A stretch of 64,000 bases of DNA from Sternotherus odoratus (GCA_032164245.1 JAVMKO010000010.1:31198189-31262188); one strand, 5' to 3'. Shown: positions 21,530 through 33,870, counted from the stretch's first letter. Notes: generated from the letters alone by a model not told the origin. Numbers and translations: made by a program.

Positions 21530-22494
21530 TTGCTGGAGCAAGTCACGCTGGTACAAGCCCTGCACTGTGCTGTTGCAGCATAGCTACCCTGGGGATTTGC
21601 AGTGATGGAACTGCAGAGGGACAAATGAAAGCAGCAGAGACCGGCCTTACAATGAGCATGTCTACTGTAGTAAGAACTCCTTTGATGCTGAATCATAACA
21701 GTAGTTGACAATGTAAACAACAACAAAGCTGCAGAGATCAGCAGACCCTGAAGGCCATAATCAGCACACATCTAGCTTGGTTTCTTCTGTTGTACTGGAA
21801 AGGAGTACTCCAAGTCTTCCTTTTCTCAGTGGAAAACATGGATTTTCTGAATAGAAGAGTGAACTCCCAGGCTGATATTTTGACTCAGGAAATGAACCAT
21901 CTGGGGGAGATGTATGGGAGACAGGATACAAGGTGTGGATGGCAAGGAAACCTGGGCAGTCTCAGAATGGCCTGAGGACAGGTTGTTTAATGCTCCTTTC
22001 ACCCCATTTCTCTTGGTATTGACACACACATGGTTTAAAGCCATTGGGTTCAGGCCTGGGGCAGTGGTTTGTGTGTGTAGGGGGCTGGGGAATTAATCAC
22101 TTCTCTGACCTAAACAAACAATCTAGGGCTCACCATGATCAAGTAACTGAGAAAGGGGGTCAGAGTTTATCAGATCTCAGCCTGCTGCACCAGGAAACCA
22201 AAAGCTGCTGGTTGGCTCCCTGTACAGTAAGAAGCATCCCAAAGGGAACAGTTGAAATAATTCTCCTCTGTTCCCTGTTCATTCTGGCCCTGATTCAGGA
22301 CAGCATTCAAGACTGTGGTTAATTTTAAACATGCATTTAAGTCCCAATTAAGTCAACAATGCAAAGCTTCAATTTTCCATTGACTTCAAAGCATAGGGCT
22401 AAAGCTAAGCATGTGCTTAAGTGCTTAGAGATGTTTTCCTAAAATGGAGCTCCTGGAAGGGTCTGGTTCCTCCCTAGTCGGAGCTGGGCCCATT
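21530..22494. other. Non-coding, no gene seen
   Basis: Unremarkable sequence with short frames only. A TCCATTGACTTCAAAG phrase lies near 22377. Confidence 0.5.
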
Positions 22495-22622
22495 GGTGGA
22501 TTATTCATTTGTATTACTGTCATGCCTAGGAGCCCCAGTCATGGGCCAGGATCCCACTGTGCTAGGCACTGTACAAACACAGAACAACAAGTCCCTGACC
22601 CAAGAGCTTACAGTCTTGGAAG
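22495..22622 (-). repeat. MIR-like SINE, 3' half
   Basis: The + strand reads TTGTATTACTGTCATGCCTA, then CACTGTGCTAGGCACTGTAC, then CAAGAGCTTACAGTCTTGG. These are the antisense tail and core landmarks of the same family as 13035-13290. Confidence 0.65.
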
Positions 22623-24615
22623 GGAACCCGGGATGGACTGAGGTTTCTCTTGCCCCCACTCATGGACAGGGTCTGGGCCTGTGGCTGGAGCAGTTTGGGG
22701 AAGAGCAGGGGAGAATGAACAAGGAGACTGAATTGTCTTTCCATTAACTTTCACAAAGAAAATTGGAAAGATAAAAACATCCTGCATTGTTTCTAGACCC
22801 AACGGGTTGTCTGCTGAGCTGATGTATTGCTTACACTGGCTTTTTGTTTTAAAATTGACCATGCCTTTTAAAACGGGTTTTTATGTAACTTCATTTCCTC
22901 CCGAGCTTTTGTGCACCACAGGCGGGGGGATAATCTTTCCAGCCAGCAGGGGCAGACGGAAGTAAAACTGAAGTTTAGCAGTGTCAATTAACCCTGACTC
23001 AGAAAGAGTCAGCCTGAGTCTGGCAATTTTCTTCAGTCTCCAGCAGGTTGATAAGTTCCCCTCATCTCCTCAGACACAGAAGGGGACATCTGGGTAATTA
23101 CCTGCCATTGCTGCAATGGCCGTATCAAAGCAGCATTGGCAGTTTGACCTAGCTGACCCGATCGGTCTTTTCTATGTCTGACTCTTACGATTCTGTGCTA
23201 ACCAGCCACTCCTTCATCGTGGGACAACTGAGGGATCATGGTGGTTGTATCAGAATGGAATGAGAATACTGGGGAATTCAGAGACCAACCCCTGCTCACC
23301 CCACTATGCGCAAGATAGGCTTGAAGATTTTCTTAAGCTACTGAGTGGATTTATCATGGCCTTGATTTACATCAAAAAGTGTCAGTCATTAGGACCCCAG
23401 ACTCCTGGCTCCTCTGATATCCTAAAACTATTAGTTCTCCACTCATCCACAACATCTTCCAGGAAAAACCAGAGACAAGACCTGCATTTCTAATTTAAGA
23501 AACAAGCAGAGTACAATACCCGAAAGCTGCCAGGCCATTTTTCATACACCATAGGGAAGCAAAAAAAGACACACACCCATTTTCCTCCCTTTGCAGCTCA
23601 CCTTTTAATACATTAATATAATTTTGAAGGGTTGTAGTGGATGGGAATAAGCTAGTATACCTTTAAATAGTTTGTGAGCCCTTAAGTGGCACTCACCACC
23701 ATCTTCTATGTTCTGAGATGCTGCCAGAAACCAGTGTGCATGTAGTTACTCTGTGCATGTTTGTGCACTCCTCCTTCAAAATGAGCAGATCAAAGTGCAC
23801 TAATGATCCATTTGTGTGTGTCACCAGAGTCCTCATGGATATTTTGTGTGCCACAGGCTAGTGTGGGATAGTTTCACACCTGATAGTAAGCCAAGTGTGT
23901 GGGGGGACAAACCCAGATGCAGTTATTTGGGGCCCAGAGGGTGGTTCCTTCATGTTGTTCTATAAAAAGCAAAAGACCCAACAAAGGAGAATGGAAAGGG
24001 AAAGACAAAATTTCAGGATCATAGCATCCTCCCCCTTCAAATTATACCCTTCCTGGCTCACAAATGGAAGGGACACATTGAATATTCTCGACGGCAAGGT
24101 GAAGTCATATTCAAATAACCATTCCACCCAGGCTTTATTATTAAGTTCTCTGTAAGATTTTAATTTTAAAACTGAAAAAACCTGTGTCACCCAGTGTTCC
24201 TGTCCTATTGGATGGGGGACAGTGAGGGCACACCTGCCTAGAGTCCAAACTTTGCATCCTGATGGTCATTTGCAGTTTCATTCGAGAAAGAGGAAAGACA
24301 TAAATCAACCAAAGAGACATCATCACTACCCCGAACGTAATGAAAGGAAAGGGCATTGTGCATTTTGCATGGGGCTGTATTTCCAGGCTGGAAATAATGT
24401 GATTTCTTCTGTTGTAGATACAAATTGGCTCTTCCATTTGGATTGCAGAGCTGGAAGATGTGTTTGTTTGATAATGTTTCTGTCCTGTTCGGTCTTAGCC
24501 TGTGGTCTCAGAGGTACCAATGCAAAGCATGACTCCTCAGTGAGATTTATCTGTAGTGGAGTTGGGACGACCTGTGTCTATGCACCTGTACGTATCTAAT
24601 AATCTGCATGTGCTT
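22623..24615. other. Non-coding, includes a short CR1 tail
   Basis: 23148-23200 reads GACCTAGCTGACCCGATCGG, then TCTTACGATTCTGTG, a diverged CR1 3' end. 23550-23660 is AT-rich unique sequence. No gene seen. The 86-codon + frame at 23895-24155 has no recognisable domain. Confidence 0.45.
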
Positions 24616-24619
24616 GTGT

Positions 24620-24835
24620 TGTTAGTAGTAATTATCTGTATTACAGTAGTGCTCAGAGTAGTGCTGTTGTTCCAGGCACTATATTTACAAGTCAGACACT
24701 CTTCCCTGCCTAAATAGCTTAAAGCCCAGGTAAGGCAGGTAGAGGAAGAGTTGTCATTTACAGAGGTTGTGATTTGCCCCAGGTCACTCAGGAAGTCTAT
24801 GGCAGAGCCAGGATTTGAATGCAGATCTCCTTAAC
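24620..24835 (-). repeat. MIR-like SINE remnant
   Basis: Landmarks TAGTAGTAATTATCTG, TATTACAGTAGTGCTCAGAG, ATAGCTTAAAGCCCAGG, TTTGCCCCAGGTCACTCAGG and GGCAGAGCCAGGATTTGAAT occur in antisense order. A further GAGCCAGGAATAGAACCCTG piece lies at 25132-25151. Confidence 0.6.
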
Positions 24836-24866
24836 CACAAAAACAGACTTCTTCTCAAAGGATGCC

Positions 24867-25000
24867 AGTCTGAGTATCAGAGAGGTAGCCATGTTAGTCT
24901 GGAATAGCAGAGGTAATAAAGAGTCCTGTGGCACCTTAAAGACTAACTAAAGTATTGGAGCATAAGCTTTTGTGGGCTAATACCCACTGAGTCTGAGTAT
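24867..25000 (-). mobile_element. Short retro-insertion (Penelope-like or SINE-like) with 11-bp duplication
   Basis: The insert 24878-24989 is flanked by AGTCTGAGTAT at 24867-24877 and 24990-25000, an exact 11-bp match. In reverse complement it reads GTGGGTATTAGCCCAC, then GCTTATGCTC, then GTTAGTCTTTAAGGTGCCAC, then CAGACTAACATGGCTACC. This is a very common reptile repeat whose class I cannot fix. It is 5'-truncated and shares its 3' end with the palindromic copy at 49888-50093. Confidence 0.85.
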
Positions 25001-25169
25001 GTTATACACAGCCCTGTGAGTCTAGATCTGCATGTCTGTCTATGCATGTCTGTGAGGAGCTTTGGATATTGAAACAGCTATGTATTGCAGGCATCATATG
25101 TACACTTACATAAAGCACACACACTACGGAGGAGCCAGGAATAGAACCCTGGTCTTTCAGCTTTGAAAA

Positions 25170-26750
25170 ACATAGCTGCGAATGTGGAAGAGAGCTCCCT
25201 TGGTAGCTAGTAGTAGCAGAGAGTGCTTTTATTTATTCATCTATTTTGGGCTGTTCCTCTCTGTACCACAGGGCCACGCTCAGCAACATATTTAGAAACA
25301 GCTATGCTTTTTTATTTTCCTTTCTGGGGTAAGCTCTGAAGTGTGTGCATGAGACATAGAGCCACAAGTCCTCATGAGTCTGTGTGAGAAGTGTAGGCAC
25401 TGAGACATATTTAGTGCATAGAATGGTAGGTTCTTTTCCTGGGATTCCAACCTTCAAGAAGAGAATGGATCTGGATGTTTTCGGTGCAGGCCTGGAGTCT
25501 CAGGGATGTTTTGCTTCATGTTTAATGATGAGGAACAGGATTCCAGAACTTGAAGGTATTTAGCAATGTTTGAAGTCTACAAGTGCTTGGAGGATGTGAA
25601 ACCATGGAGGGTGAGGAACTGAGTATAGCCATGGGTATAACCAGAACTGGGTAAACCCTCCCAGGTACATGTACCGTGAACTCATGTTCATGAACTGTTT
25701 GATATCACAGTTGGTGCACACAGCTTTACGATCCCTGCAGTTCAGAAAGATGCTCTGGTACACAGGGGTCTGTTACATCACACTGAAAGCCTAGATTTTT
25801 ATCTGTGTTGGTAAACAGCGATTTCACTGTACACACACAAACAAAAGAACATAACAGTTGAAATTTATAGGTGTGTGAAGTACATAAAATGCTGCTTGAA
25901 AACTTGTTAGAGTTTGATTTAGGATAATTGCTTTGTGTATTTTGACATGGATGTTCACAGTTTGTGTGCTAATGGTTATAAAGCTTTAAATTTTTCCATC
26001 TCAGCATCCACTGTCATTAAATAATTATTGTCTGAGCCCCCCCATTAATTTCCCATAACTCTGAACATTTAAAATAAAAAAGAAATGCTTAAAATCCATA
26101 ATTTTGTACAACTGTGAAAATGTAAATGGATAAACACAGGAAAATGCTTAATAATTAACCATTGTGGTTAACTGACAAAATTATTTACAAAAGTGAATTC
26201 TGCCAAGCCAAGGTACAATTCTTGTGTGTATCAAAAGGTAAAACAATGAGTCAGTAGACAGGTGTTGGAGGAATTACAGAAGGTAATGTCCTACCCCACT
26301 GCCTTTCTGTTAGAACAAGCCATAAAGATTTGGTGAAAAAAATATTCTCTTGCCTCCAGATTCCCTCAGCCAAATTTGAGAACTCCACTAAAATATCTTC
26401 TCTCTCTCCTTCGGAGAGACCAAGTAGAAATAGATTCTGCTGAGCTGACACTCTTGGTCACAGGGAGTTGGCTGAACCAATCAAGGAAACAGGAGAAACA
26501 CCAATAAAACTCATTCCATTGATCTATCCAAAGAAGCCTGGTCCAAATCCAGAATGGCCCAGGAACATCAATATCACAGTCTGTGGATAGCCAGAGAGAA
26601 GAAAATGTTCTCAGGCTGTGATGGTTTGTGGACAGAAAAATTGTCATGTTGGGTTACAAACATGGGACAAACTCTGATCCAGGCTGATTTCAAATAGTGT
26701 TGCGGTTGGAACTGAGCATTTGTGTAGAGCTATGTGGAATTATTAGACAT
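25170..26750. other. Non-coding, AT-rich, no gene seen
   Basis: 25980-26230 is AT-rich with several AATAATTA and TTAATAATTAACC words and could be a regulatory block. No coding signal was found. The minus-strand frame at 26366-26647 (93 codons) has no known domain. Confidence 0.45.
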
Positions 26751-26751
26751 A

Positions 26752-27038
26752 GGGCTGGTCTTCGCTAGGGGGTGGGGAATCGACTGAAGATATGTAACTT
26801 CAGCTACGTGAATCACGTAGCTGAAGTTAGCGTATCTTCAGCTGACTTACCTGCCATCCTCACAGTGGCGGCAGTTGGCGGCGTGCTCCCCCGTTGACTC
26901 CAGCTTGCGCCTCTCAGTGAGCTGGAGTTCCGGAGTCAACGGGGGTGCCGTGGGAGATCGATTTCTCACGTCTTCATGAGACGTGAGAAATCGATCGCTA
27001 ACAGATCGATCGCTACCGCGGGTAGTGAAGACAAGCCC
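26752..27038. mobile_element. MITE built of three perfect hairpins
   Basis: Ends are imperfect inverted repeats (GGGCTGGTCTTCGCTA and, inverted, GGGCTTGTCTTCACTA). Inside are three stem-loops. One is 26795-26829 with 17-bp arms (TAACTTCAGCTACGTGA) around a single A. The second is 26888-26945 with 13-bp arms (CCCCCGTTGACTC). The third is 26956-26996 with 18-bp arms (GATCGATTTCTCACGTCT) and a 5-base loop. No clear target duplication. Probably Harbinger-like or another MITE family. Confidence 0.75.
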
Positions 27039-27039
27039 A

Positions 27040-28528
27040 ATGTGATTAAATTAAGCAAAGGAAAATTTAGGCCAAGAGCTCTTGACTGTGGAAGTCTCCT
27101 AAGAGGAATGATGGTAGCCCTGTTGTTTGAGGTCTAGACTGAACAGGAGCTATGGGATAAAATCAGAATTTATTATCATTAAATCGATTAGAGGTTAATT
27201 GGTTCCTTTCCAAAAAATTTTTATTCACATATGAATCAGAAGCATTGTTAAAAGCATATGTCAGTCATATGAAAACCTGGGCACCTAAAATTTGGCTCTG
27301 GAATCCAAATCTAGGTTCCTAAATATAAGTTTCCTGGTTTTTTGGAGGTGTTGAGCACTTACCGCTGCCATTGATGTCACTGTGTCTTGAATCAGGTCTC
27401 TGGTTTATGGTGATTGGTCTTCCAAGTCACTTGGCATTGGTTCTGTTCACCGATTGCATGTGCCTAACTCCTATAGTTACAAGGAGGGCTTGAAGGAGCT
27501 GCTCCGGCCTTGCTTGAGGGAGCAATAGAAGCAGTATAGCAGATAAATGAGATGAGGACAGTTCGGAGAATTGGAAACCTTTCCCCATACAGACCTATAG
27601 TGAGGCATTGTTCCTAGGAAAACGTAGGCTGCTGTAAGGTTTCTAGGCTGTATGCAGAGTTTAAAACTGAGGCCCCCAGACTGGAAGAGCCGAGGTTGCT
27701 ACAAGTCAGGAAGACAGGGATTCGTTGCCAAAGCTGTGTTTTGCCAGGTTCCAGTCCCTCGCCCTCACAAGTACTAAAAATTAACCAAACTCCTCTCACA
27801 AAGTAAAGGTGATAAACAGCCAAATTTTCTTCCAAATTGCCAGTCCCAATGAAATGCAGCAGCAGGCTGGCCTCCTAAAGAGCATGTGGTACAAATACCT
27901 CCCTGAGCCAGGACCCTGTGACTGTTAGGATGGAACAGGAGGACAATTTCCCTGCTGATGAAACACTGCCTTGTTCAAGGGACAATGTTATTGCTGTTAT
28001 TTATTATTTATGCAGAGCCGTAGGTATGCATGGTGTTTTATAGTCCAATAAAAAAAAAAAGCCGAGTCCTTTTCCTGAGGACCTTCCTATAAAGCTGGAA
28101 TATTACAAGGAGAAGAGGTCATGGAGCTGAATTCTCCCTACACCCCAGCATTGGTCTGGCTACACTTTTAGGGTGTCTTCTTTAGTCCCCAAGGAATTCC
28201 CTGGGCGTTGGGGTCAGGTGGCTTTCTCTCCTTGTCTCCTTCACTGCAGATGGCATTTGGGAGGCCGTGTCTCTGATCTGATATGCACTTGGAGGCAGTC
28301 GGCAGTAGGCATGAGCACACAATAAAGCTGACACTCTCCCAGCCCCAGAATTTTTGGAGTTTTACGGATTCCCAGCCATCTGCCGCCTCACCAGCTGCTC
28401 ACAGTGTGACCGGAAACCTCTTTCAATTCAGTGACACAACCTCTCGGGGGGAATGGAGGAGCAAGACTGGCGTAACCCCCACCACCATAGCTAGGGGTTC
28501 CTGGTATGGCCCCTGACTCCTGGGAGGC
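27040..28528. other. Non-coding, no gene seen
   Basis: 27270-27420 has the dispersed wording GGGCACCTAAAATTTGGC / GGTTCCTAAATATAAG of an old repeat. The rest is unremarkable. An A-rich run of 11 lies near 28050. Confidence 0.45.
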
Positions 28529-29196
28529 TGAGGGCATGGTTACACTTACAGGATTATAGCGCTTTTGGTTATAGCTGTCCCCGTATACAGCAATAGGTAT
28601 TGCGATAGAGCGTGTCCACACTTAGACCTGCCAGCGCTATAGCATGGCCATATTTGCAGCACTTCAGGTGGCATTAGGAGCAGCGCATTAGGGCAGGTAT
28701 CCCAGCATTCAGCTGGGTGCAACGTGCTTTTCAAACGAGGGGGGCGAGGGGGAACATGTTGTGTGTATGCGGAGGGAGAGAACTTCATGCAGAGACTGGC
28801 ATTAGAGAAAACTAGCAGGCTTTTGAATTTCAGTCACACAGCTCCCTCCGTAAATATTTGCACTGCTTATCTGCCGAGTTAAGAGAGAAACTCTGAAAAG
28901 GTACTTCCACATTCCTCCAGCCGAGTTCAAAACAAAGGGAAGAGACGTCAATTGCCTTAAATGGCTTGGGGCGTCTCCAGAGATCAGGTATAGCATTGTA
29001 ATCTTAATATCCATTCACACTTGAGATAATATAGACCAGTGACTACACAACAGCTCAGGGAAGGGAGGATTACCAGGAGCGGTATAACTGTGGGTTTATA
29101 GCGCAATACATGCCTTGCCAGTGTGGACGGGTAGTGAGTTATAGCGCTCCTGGAGGCTTTATAGCGCTATAAAGTGCCAGTATAACCATGCCCTGA
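28529..29196. mobile_element. Harbinger-like non-autonomous DNA transposon
   Basis: The element spans 28532-29193. Its ends are inverted: GGGCATGGTTACACTTACAG on the left and, in reverse, GGGCATGGTTATACTGGCAC on the right. Both continue into an ATAGCGCT motif. TGA flanks both sides (28529-28531, 29194-29196), fitting a 3-bp duplication as in PIF/Harbinger. The interior has no transposase. TGA is not the canonical TWA target, so the family call is tentative. Confidence 0.7.
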
Positions 29197-32100
29197 GGGT
29201 GTGGAAGTGAAGGCAACAACAGAGGAAGTGGAGATTGGGAGCCTGGAAAATGCTTCCAGGCTTCTATTTCACATAGCAGTGCCCAGGCAGGTCTGTCATG
29301 GAGATATACTAGAAAACAGTGAGGAGAGCTTATCACACCAGAAGTGGTCCAGCCACCCTGAGCACGCTGGGCTCCCAGTATTGAACTCCAGGGGGACTCT
29401 GACCCTCCAGTTCCATGCTCTGCTGGGCAAGCGTGCTGGGGCTGTCCATTAGGCTGGGGAAGGGCAGCGGTGTCAGGCATGGCAGGACAAGGGTGGCGGG
29501 AGTCCCTAGCTTGGGAGAAAGGAGAAACAAATTCTGCTAGAGTGAGGGAGAGGCCATGGAAGGGTGTTTAGCTGTGAGCAGAACGCCCAGGAATCCCAAA
29601 GGCCCGGGCAGTGGTTAAGCATCTTTCTCTGCCTGTGAGTCTCCCCTTTGAGCACTTCCCAGTTTCATTAAACCTCATTATTATAATCCTCTTTGGATCC
29701 CATCAGCTGCTGAGAATGCTCTGCAAACCTACCCCCCTCCTGCTCCCTGAGGAGCATGGGGTGATACAGGGCTAGGCTGGGGAAGGCAATCTGGGTTCCT
29801 CAGACCAGCTGAGAGCGAGCGGACAGTTTACATAACTCCCTCCTCATGAAATTCTTCCCCTGGCATGTGCCATTTCCAACCTGTGCAAAACCCCGCACCC
29901 CGCACCCCACCCCATCACATTTTTATGCATTTTCCAATTAAATTTCCTCCACAAGAAGGAGAGAGACACTCCGAATCCATTAGCATTCATAATTATGCCA
30001 ACGCTTCGGGGAGCCGACTGTCTGTCATTACATATAATTAATGCTTCTGGTTACAAGACGAGGGATTGTTCCTCTTTTTTGGTAGGGGTAGGGGTGCAGG
30101 GAGGATGATGTTCCTGTGTTTAATTTGCATAATCAGGAAGTCTGATTGGGTATGCATGAGGGTGGGTGGAGGCATTCCTCTGGAGCACATGCTGCAGAGC
30201 TGGCGGGAGAATCAGAATGAAAAGCATGGGCCCTGAGTGGCTTCAGTCAACAAGGTATCTGGAGGCTCTGCTCTGGACTGGGCCATCTGAACCGGCTGGG
30301 GGATGCAGTTTGCCTTTGGACCGCAGGGAGACCTGCTTCTGGATATATTTATCCCTTTCCTCTACCTTACACTTCTACTGGAGAGAGCTCTGGCCCCTGG
30401 ATGGGGAGCAGATATGGGATGCAGGGGTTGTTCCTGGCTCTTCTGTGGACCTCACGAAGGACCCTCAGGCTGGAATTTCTAATCCTGGGTGCCCAAAGCC
30501 AGGCCCTGACATCTGTATTGAAGCACTTAAATAGCTGCCCTGATTCTCATTACCAGCTCTAGCCCTAGCTCTGCATTAGCTTCAGTGGGACTTGTAGGGG
30601 CTCAGAACCTCCAAAAAGTAGGGGACTTATTCAGGTGCCTGAATCTGGATTTCGGTGCCTGATGTTGGGCACTGGGGTTTGAACATGTGAGGTTCCGCAG
30701 TTCTTTGCTTCAGTGTCATCACCAGTGAAATGTGCATAGTGAGCCTCAGCCTCCTTCGTAAAACACTGTGAGTGAGGTCCAGGAATGGGTTGTTTTCCTG
30801 CATATGTTGTAGTCACTATTAATCCTCTCTCTTTCCACTCCCCATGCAAGACATGGGGCAAGACCCGCTCCCTCCACCACAAAACTTTCCTTGCTTTCCC
30901 TCTTCCACTCTGGCTCCCCATGCTCCTCCTCTTCCCTGATCTTTCCCTTCACCCATGTTCCTTTCCCTCCTCCTCTCTTCTCTCACATTCCTCTTCTCCT
31001 TGTTCCACCCTAGCAATCATCAGAGTAACAGTGGATTCTTTGGCATTATCTAACCCTAAAGCCAGGGGGCATGTGCAACTCCAGAAGGTTTGCTCAGGAG
31101 ATTTTCAGGGTGTGCCACTGACACCCATTGAAGGAATCAATTTCCCTGCCAGCAGCGCTGGAGCTTGCTGGGTGTTTAATGGCCACCATTCTAGGGAGTT
31201 TCCTCTGAACTGTTTTGCTAGAAAGAGATAAAGAACATTCAGGCCTTTGACTTCTAACAGGGCATTGACTGGGTGGTAAGAACAGAAGGCATGTGGACCT
31301 GGGACAGAGACTCTCTTCTACATGCAGTTGGTCAAAGGCCTGCGGAAACAGGTACCCAGATAAGGGATTATGGGGAGGTGTAGGGGGCACTGGCAGAAAT
31401 ATGTGCCTGAGTCCAGCAGAGGATCACATTGTCCAGCAAGGCAGCAAATGGGGAGAGCAGAGAGACCCAAAAGGACCAAGCAGATGAAAATTCAGCCTGG
31501 GGATAGAGGTACAAAGGAGATTCTCTAGAGTGGCCAGTTGTCTTGCAAGGCAGGAGGGCCAAGTGTGCAAAGTGGTTTGGAGCAGAGTCTGATGCCTGCG
31601 GTGTGAGGCTAGTTGGCATGAAGCTCACCTTGTACTTTGTGGGTTGTGTGGTACATTCTCCCCAATTCTAATTCTGTTTGTATAGGACAGATACCACTAG
31701 AAACTGAGTGGACCTCACTACCTCCTGGTAATCTGGACCCCAAATACTTGCCTAATGGGAATGGACACCCAAAGGTGGAAGTCCCTGGCATGGAGAACAA
31801 CTTGATCAAGTCTCCTTCATCTGGGTCTCTGGCACAGCTGCAGTTCTGTGCACTGGACTTGGTTCCCAGACTCTCACACTGTGGAACTAATAGGGGCTTT
31901 AAGGATTTTCACTATAACTGCACTCAGCCCCTGGAAAGGGAGGGAATTCTCCCTTGTTCTTCAGCTAGGAAGATGGGGGATGTAAATATAAAGCAGACAA
32001 GCATGTGTGTAGAAAAGAAGAAGAAAAGTGGCTGAAAGAGAGGCTAATATTCAGTAGACTATCCCCAAAACCCCATAAATATTTCAGTGGTGGAACATTT

Positions 32101-32234
32101 CTGGAGTGCGAGTGATTTCACACCGGAGAGGATGGCTTCTGGAACAAGGGACTCCTGGCAAAGCTGGATTCTCTTCTTGTTAAGGTTTTGCACTATCTGA
32201 CTGAAGATCCATTGGAGATTTGTAGTGCTGAGGT
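29197..32234. other. Non-coding, includes a candidate regulatory block
   Basis: 29920-30060 is repeat-free, with TTAGCATTCATAATTATGCC and CATATAATTAATGC, and looks like conserved regulatory DNA. 30890-31015 is a pyrimidine tract. No exon seen in the frames of 60-148 codons. Confidence 0.45.
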
Positions 32235-32399
32235 TCATAGAATCATAGAATATTAGGGTTGGAAGAGACCTCAGGAGGTCATCTAGTCCAACCCCCTGCT
32301 CAAAGCAGAACCAACCCCAACTAATTCATTCCAGCCAGGGCTTTGTCAACCCGGGTCTTAAAAACCTTAAACTTTAAAAACCACCACCTCTGTAGGTAA

Positions 32400-32658
32400 C
32401 CCATTCCAGTGCTTCCAATCCATACTTCTTTAACTTGCTGGCAAGAATACTGTGGGAGACTGTATCAAAAGTTTTGCTAAAGTCAAGATATATCACATCC
32501 AGCACTTTCCCCACATACAGAGAGCCAGTTATCTCATCATAGAAGGCAATCAGGTTGGCCAGGCATGACTTGCCCTTGGTGAATCCATGTTGACTAGTCC
32601 TGATCATCCTCCTCTCCTCCAACTGCTTCAAAAGGGATTCCTTGAGGGCCCGCTCCAC
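32400..32658 (-). pseudogene. CR1 reverse transcriptase fragment
   Basis: The minus-strand frame 32374-32658 contains the fingers motif HGFTKGKSCLANLI (residues 24-37) and the first palm motif VIYLDFSKTFDTVSH (55-69) with its catalytic Asp at 59. After residue 86 the frame runs into 3' UTR sequence, so the PQG and YADD/FADD motifs are absent. The reverse transcriptase normally copies CR1 RNA at the nicked target. This piece lacks the rest of the active site and cannot function. Confidence 0.9.
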
Positions 32659-32899
32659 GATTTTTCTGGGGACTGAGGTGAAGCTGACCAGTCTGTAGTT
32701 CCCTGGATTCTCCTTCTTCCCTTTTTAAAAGATTGGCACCATATTTGCCTTTTTCCAGTTGTCCTGGACCTCCCCCGATCTCCACGAGTTTTCAGAGATA
32801 ATGGCCAATGGCTCTACAATTACATCAGCCAACTCCCTCAGCACCCTCAGGTGCATTAGATCCGGACCCATGGACTTTTCAAAATAGCCTTTAACCTGT

Positions 32900-33460
32900 T
32901 CTTTCACCACTGAGGGCTGCTCACCTCCTTCCCATTCTGTGCTGCCAGGTGCAGCAGTCTGGGAGCTGACCTTGTCTGTGAGGACTGAGGCCATCAACTA
33001 TCACTAGGTTGCCTTCCCCATTCAGTAAGCAGCCCACACTTTCCCTGACCTTCTTGTTGCTAACATACCTGTAGAAACCCTTCTTGTTACCCTTCACATT
33101 CCTTGCTAGCTGCATCTCCAACTGTGCTTTGGCCTTCCTGATTATACCCCTGTATGCTAGAGCAATATTTTTATACTCCTCCCTAGTTATCTGGGAGGCG
33201 TATAAAAGTTTCCACTTCTTGTAAGGTTCTTTTTGTGTTTAAGCTCACTGAAGATTTTTCTGTTAAGCCAAGCTGATCGCCTGCCATATTTGCTATACTG
33301 CACATCAGGATGGTTTGTTCCTCCACCCTCAATGAGGATTCTTTAAAATACAGCCAGTTCTCCTGGACTCCTTGCCCCCTCATATTAGCCTCCTCAGGGA
33401 TCCTGCCCATCAATTCCCTGAGGGAGTCAAGTTTGCTTTTCAGAAGTCCAAAGTCCATAT
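32900..33460 (-). pseudogene. CR1 ORF2 linker region fragments
   Basis: Two minus-strand pieces match the linker between endonuclease and reverse transcriptase in CR1. One (32921-33121) starts with LARNVKGNKKGFYRYVSNKK and continues with VGCLLNGEGNLV. The other (33183-33458) starts with DFGLLKSKLDSLRELMGRIP and ends in a decayed basic region. They are in different frames with stops between them, so at least one frameshift is present. Confidence 0.8.
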
Positions 33461-33870
33461 TCTGCTGGTCTCCTTTCTTCTTTTTGTCAGGATCCTGAAC
33501 TTTACCATCTCATTGGTGCTGCTGCCCAGGTTGCCACCCACTTCTACTTCTCCTACCAATTCTTCCCTGTTTGTGAGCAGCAGGTCAAGAGGAGTACAGC
33601 CCCCAGTCAGTTCCTCCAGCACTGCACCAGGAAGTTGTCTCCAAAATCTTCCTGGATTGTCTGTGCTCTGCTGTATTGCTCTCCCAGCAGATGTCAAGGT
33701 GATTGAAGTACCCCATGAGAACAGGGCCTGTGATCTGGAAACTTGTTAGTTGTTCGAAGAAAGCCTCGTCTACCTCGTCCTCCTGGTTTAGTGGTCTATA
33801 GCAGATGCTCACCACGACATCACCCTTGTTACTCTCGCCTCTAAACTAACCCAAAGACTCTCAACAGGCG
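33440..33870 (-). pseudogene. CR1 endonuclease fragment (APE-type)
   Basis: The minus-strand frame 33585-33815 includes VSICYRPLNQEDEVDEAFFE and then VLMGYFNHLDICW. In the intact family the second motif is GDFN with a catalytic Asp; here it is Tyr (residue 36). The next piece (33440-33697) has the LDLLLTNREELVGEVEVG motif of the endonuclease C-terminal part in another frame. The enzyme nicks target DNA in CR1 retrotransposition. This copy is frame-broken and lacks an active-site residue. Confidence 0.85.
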
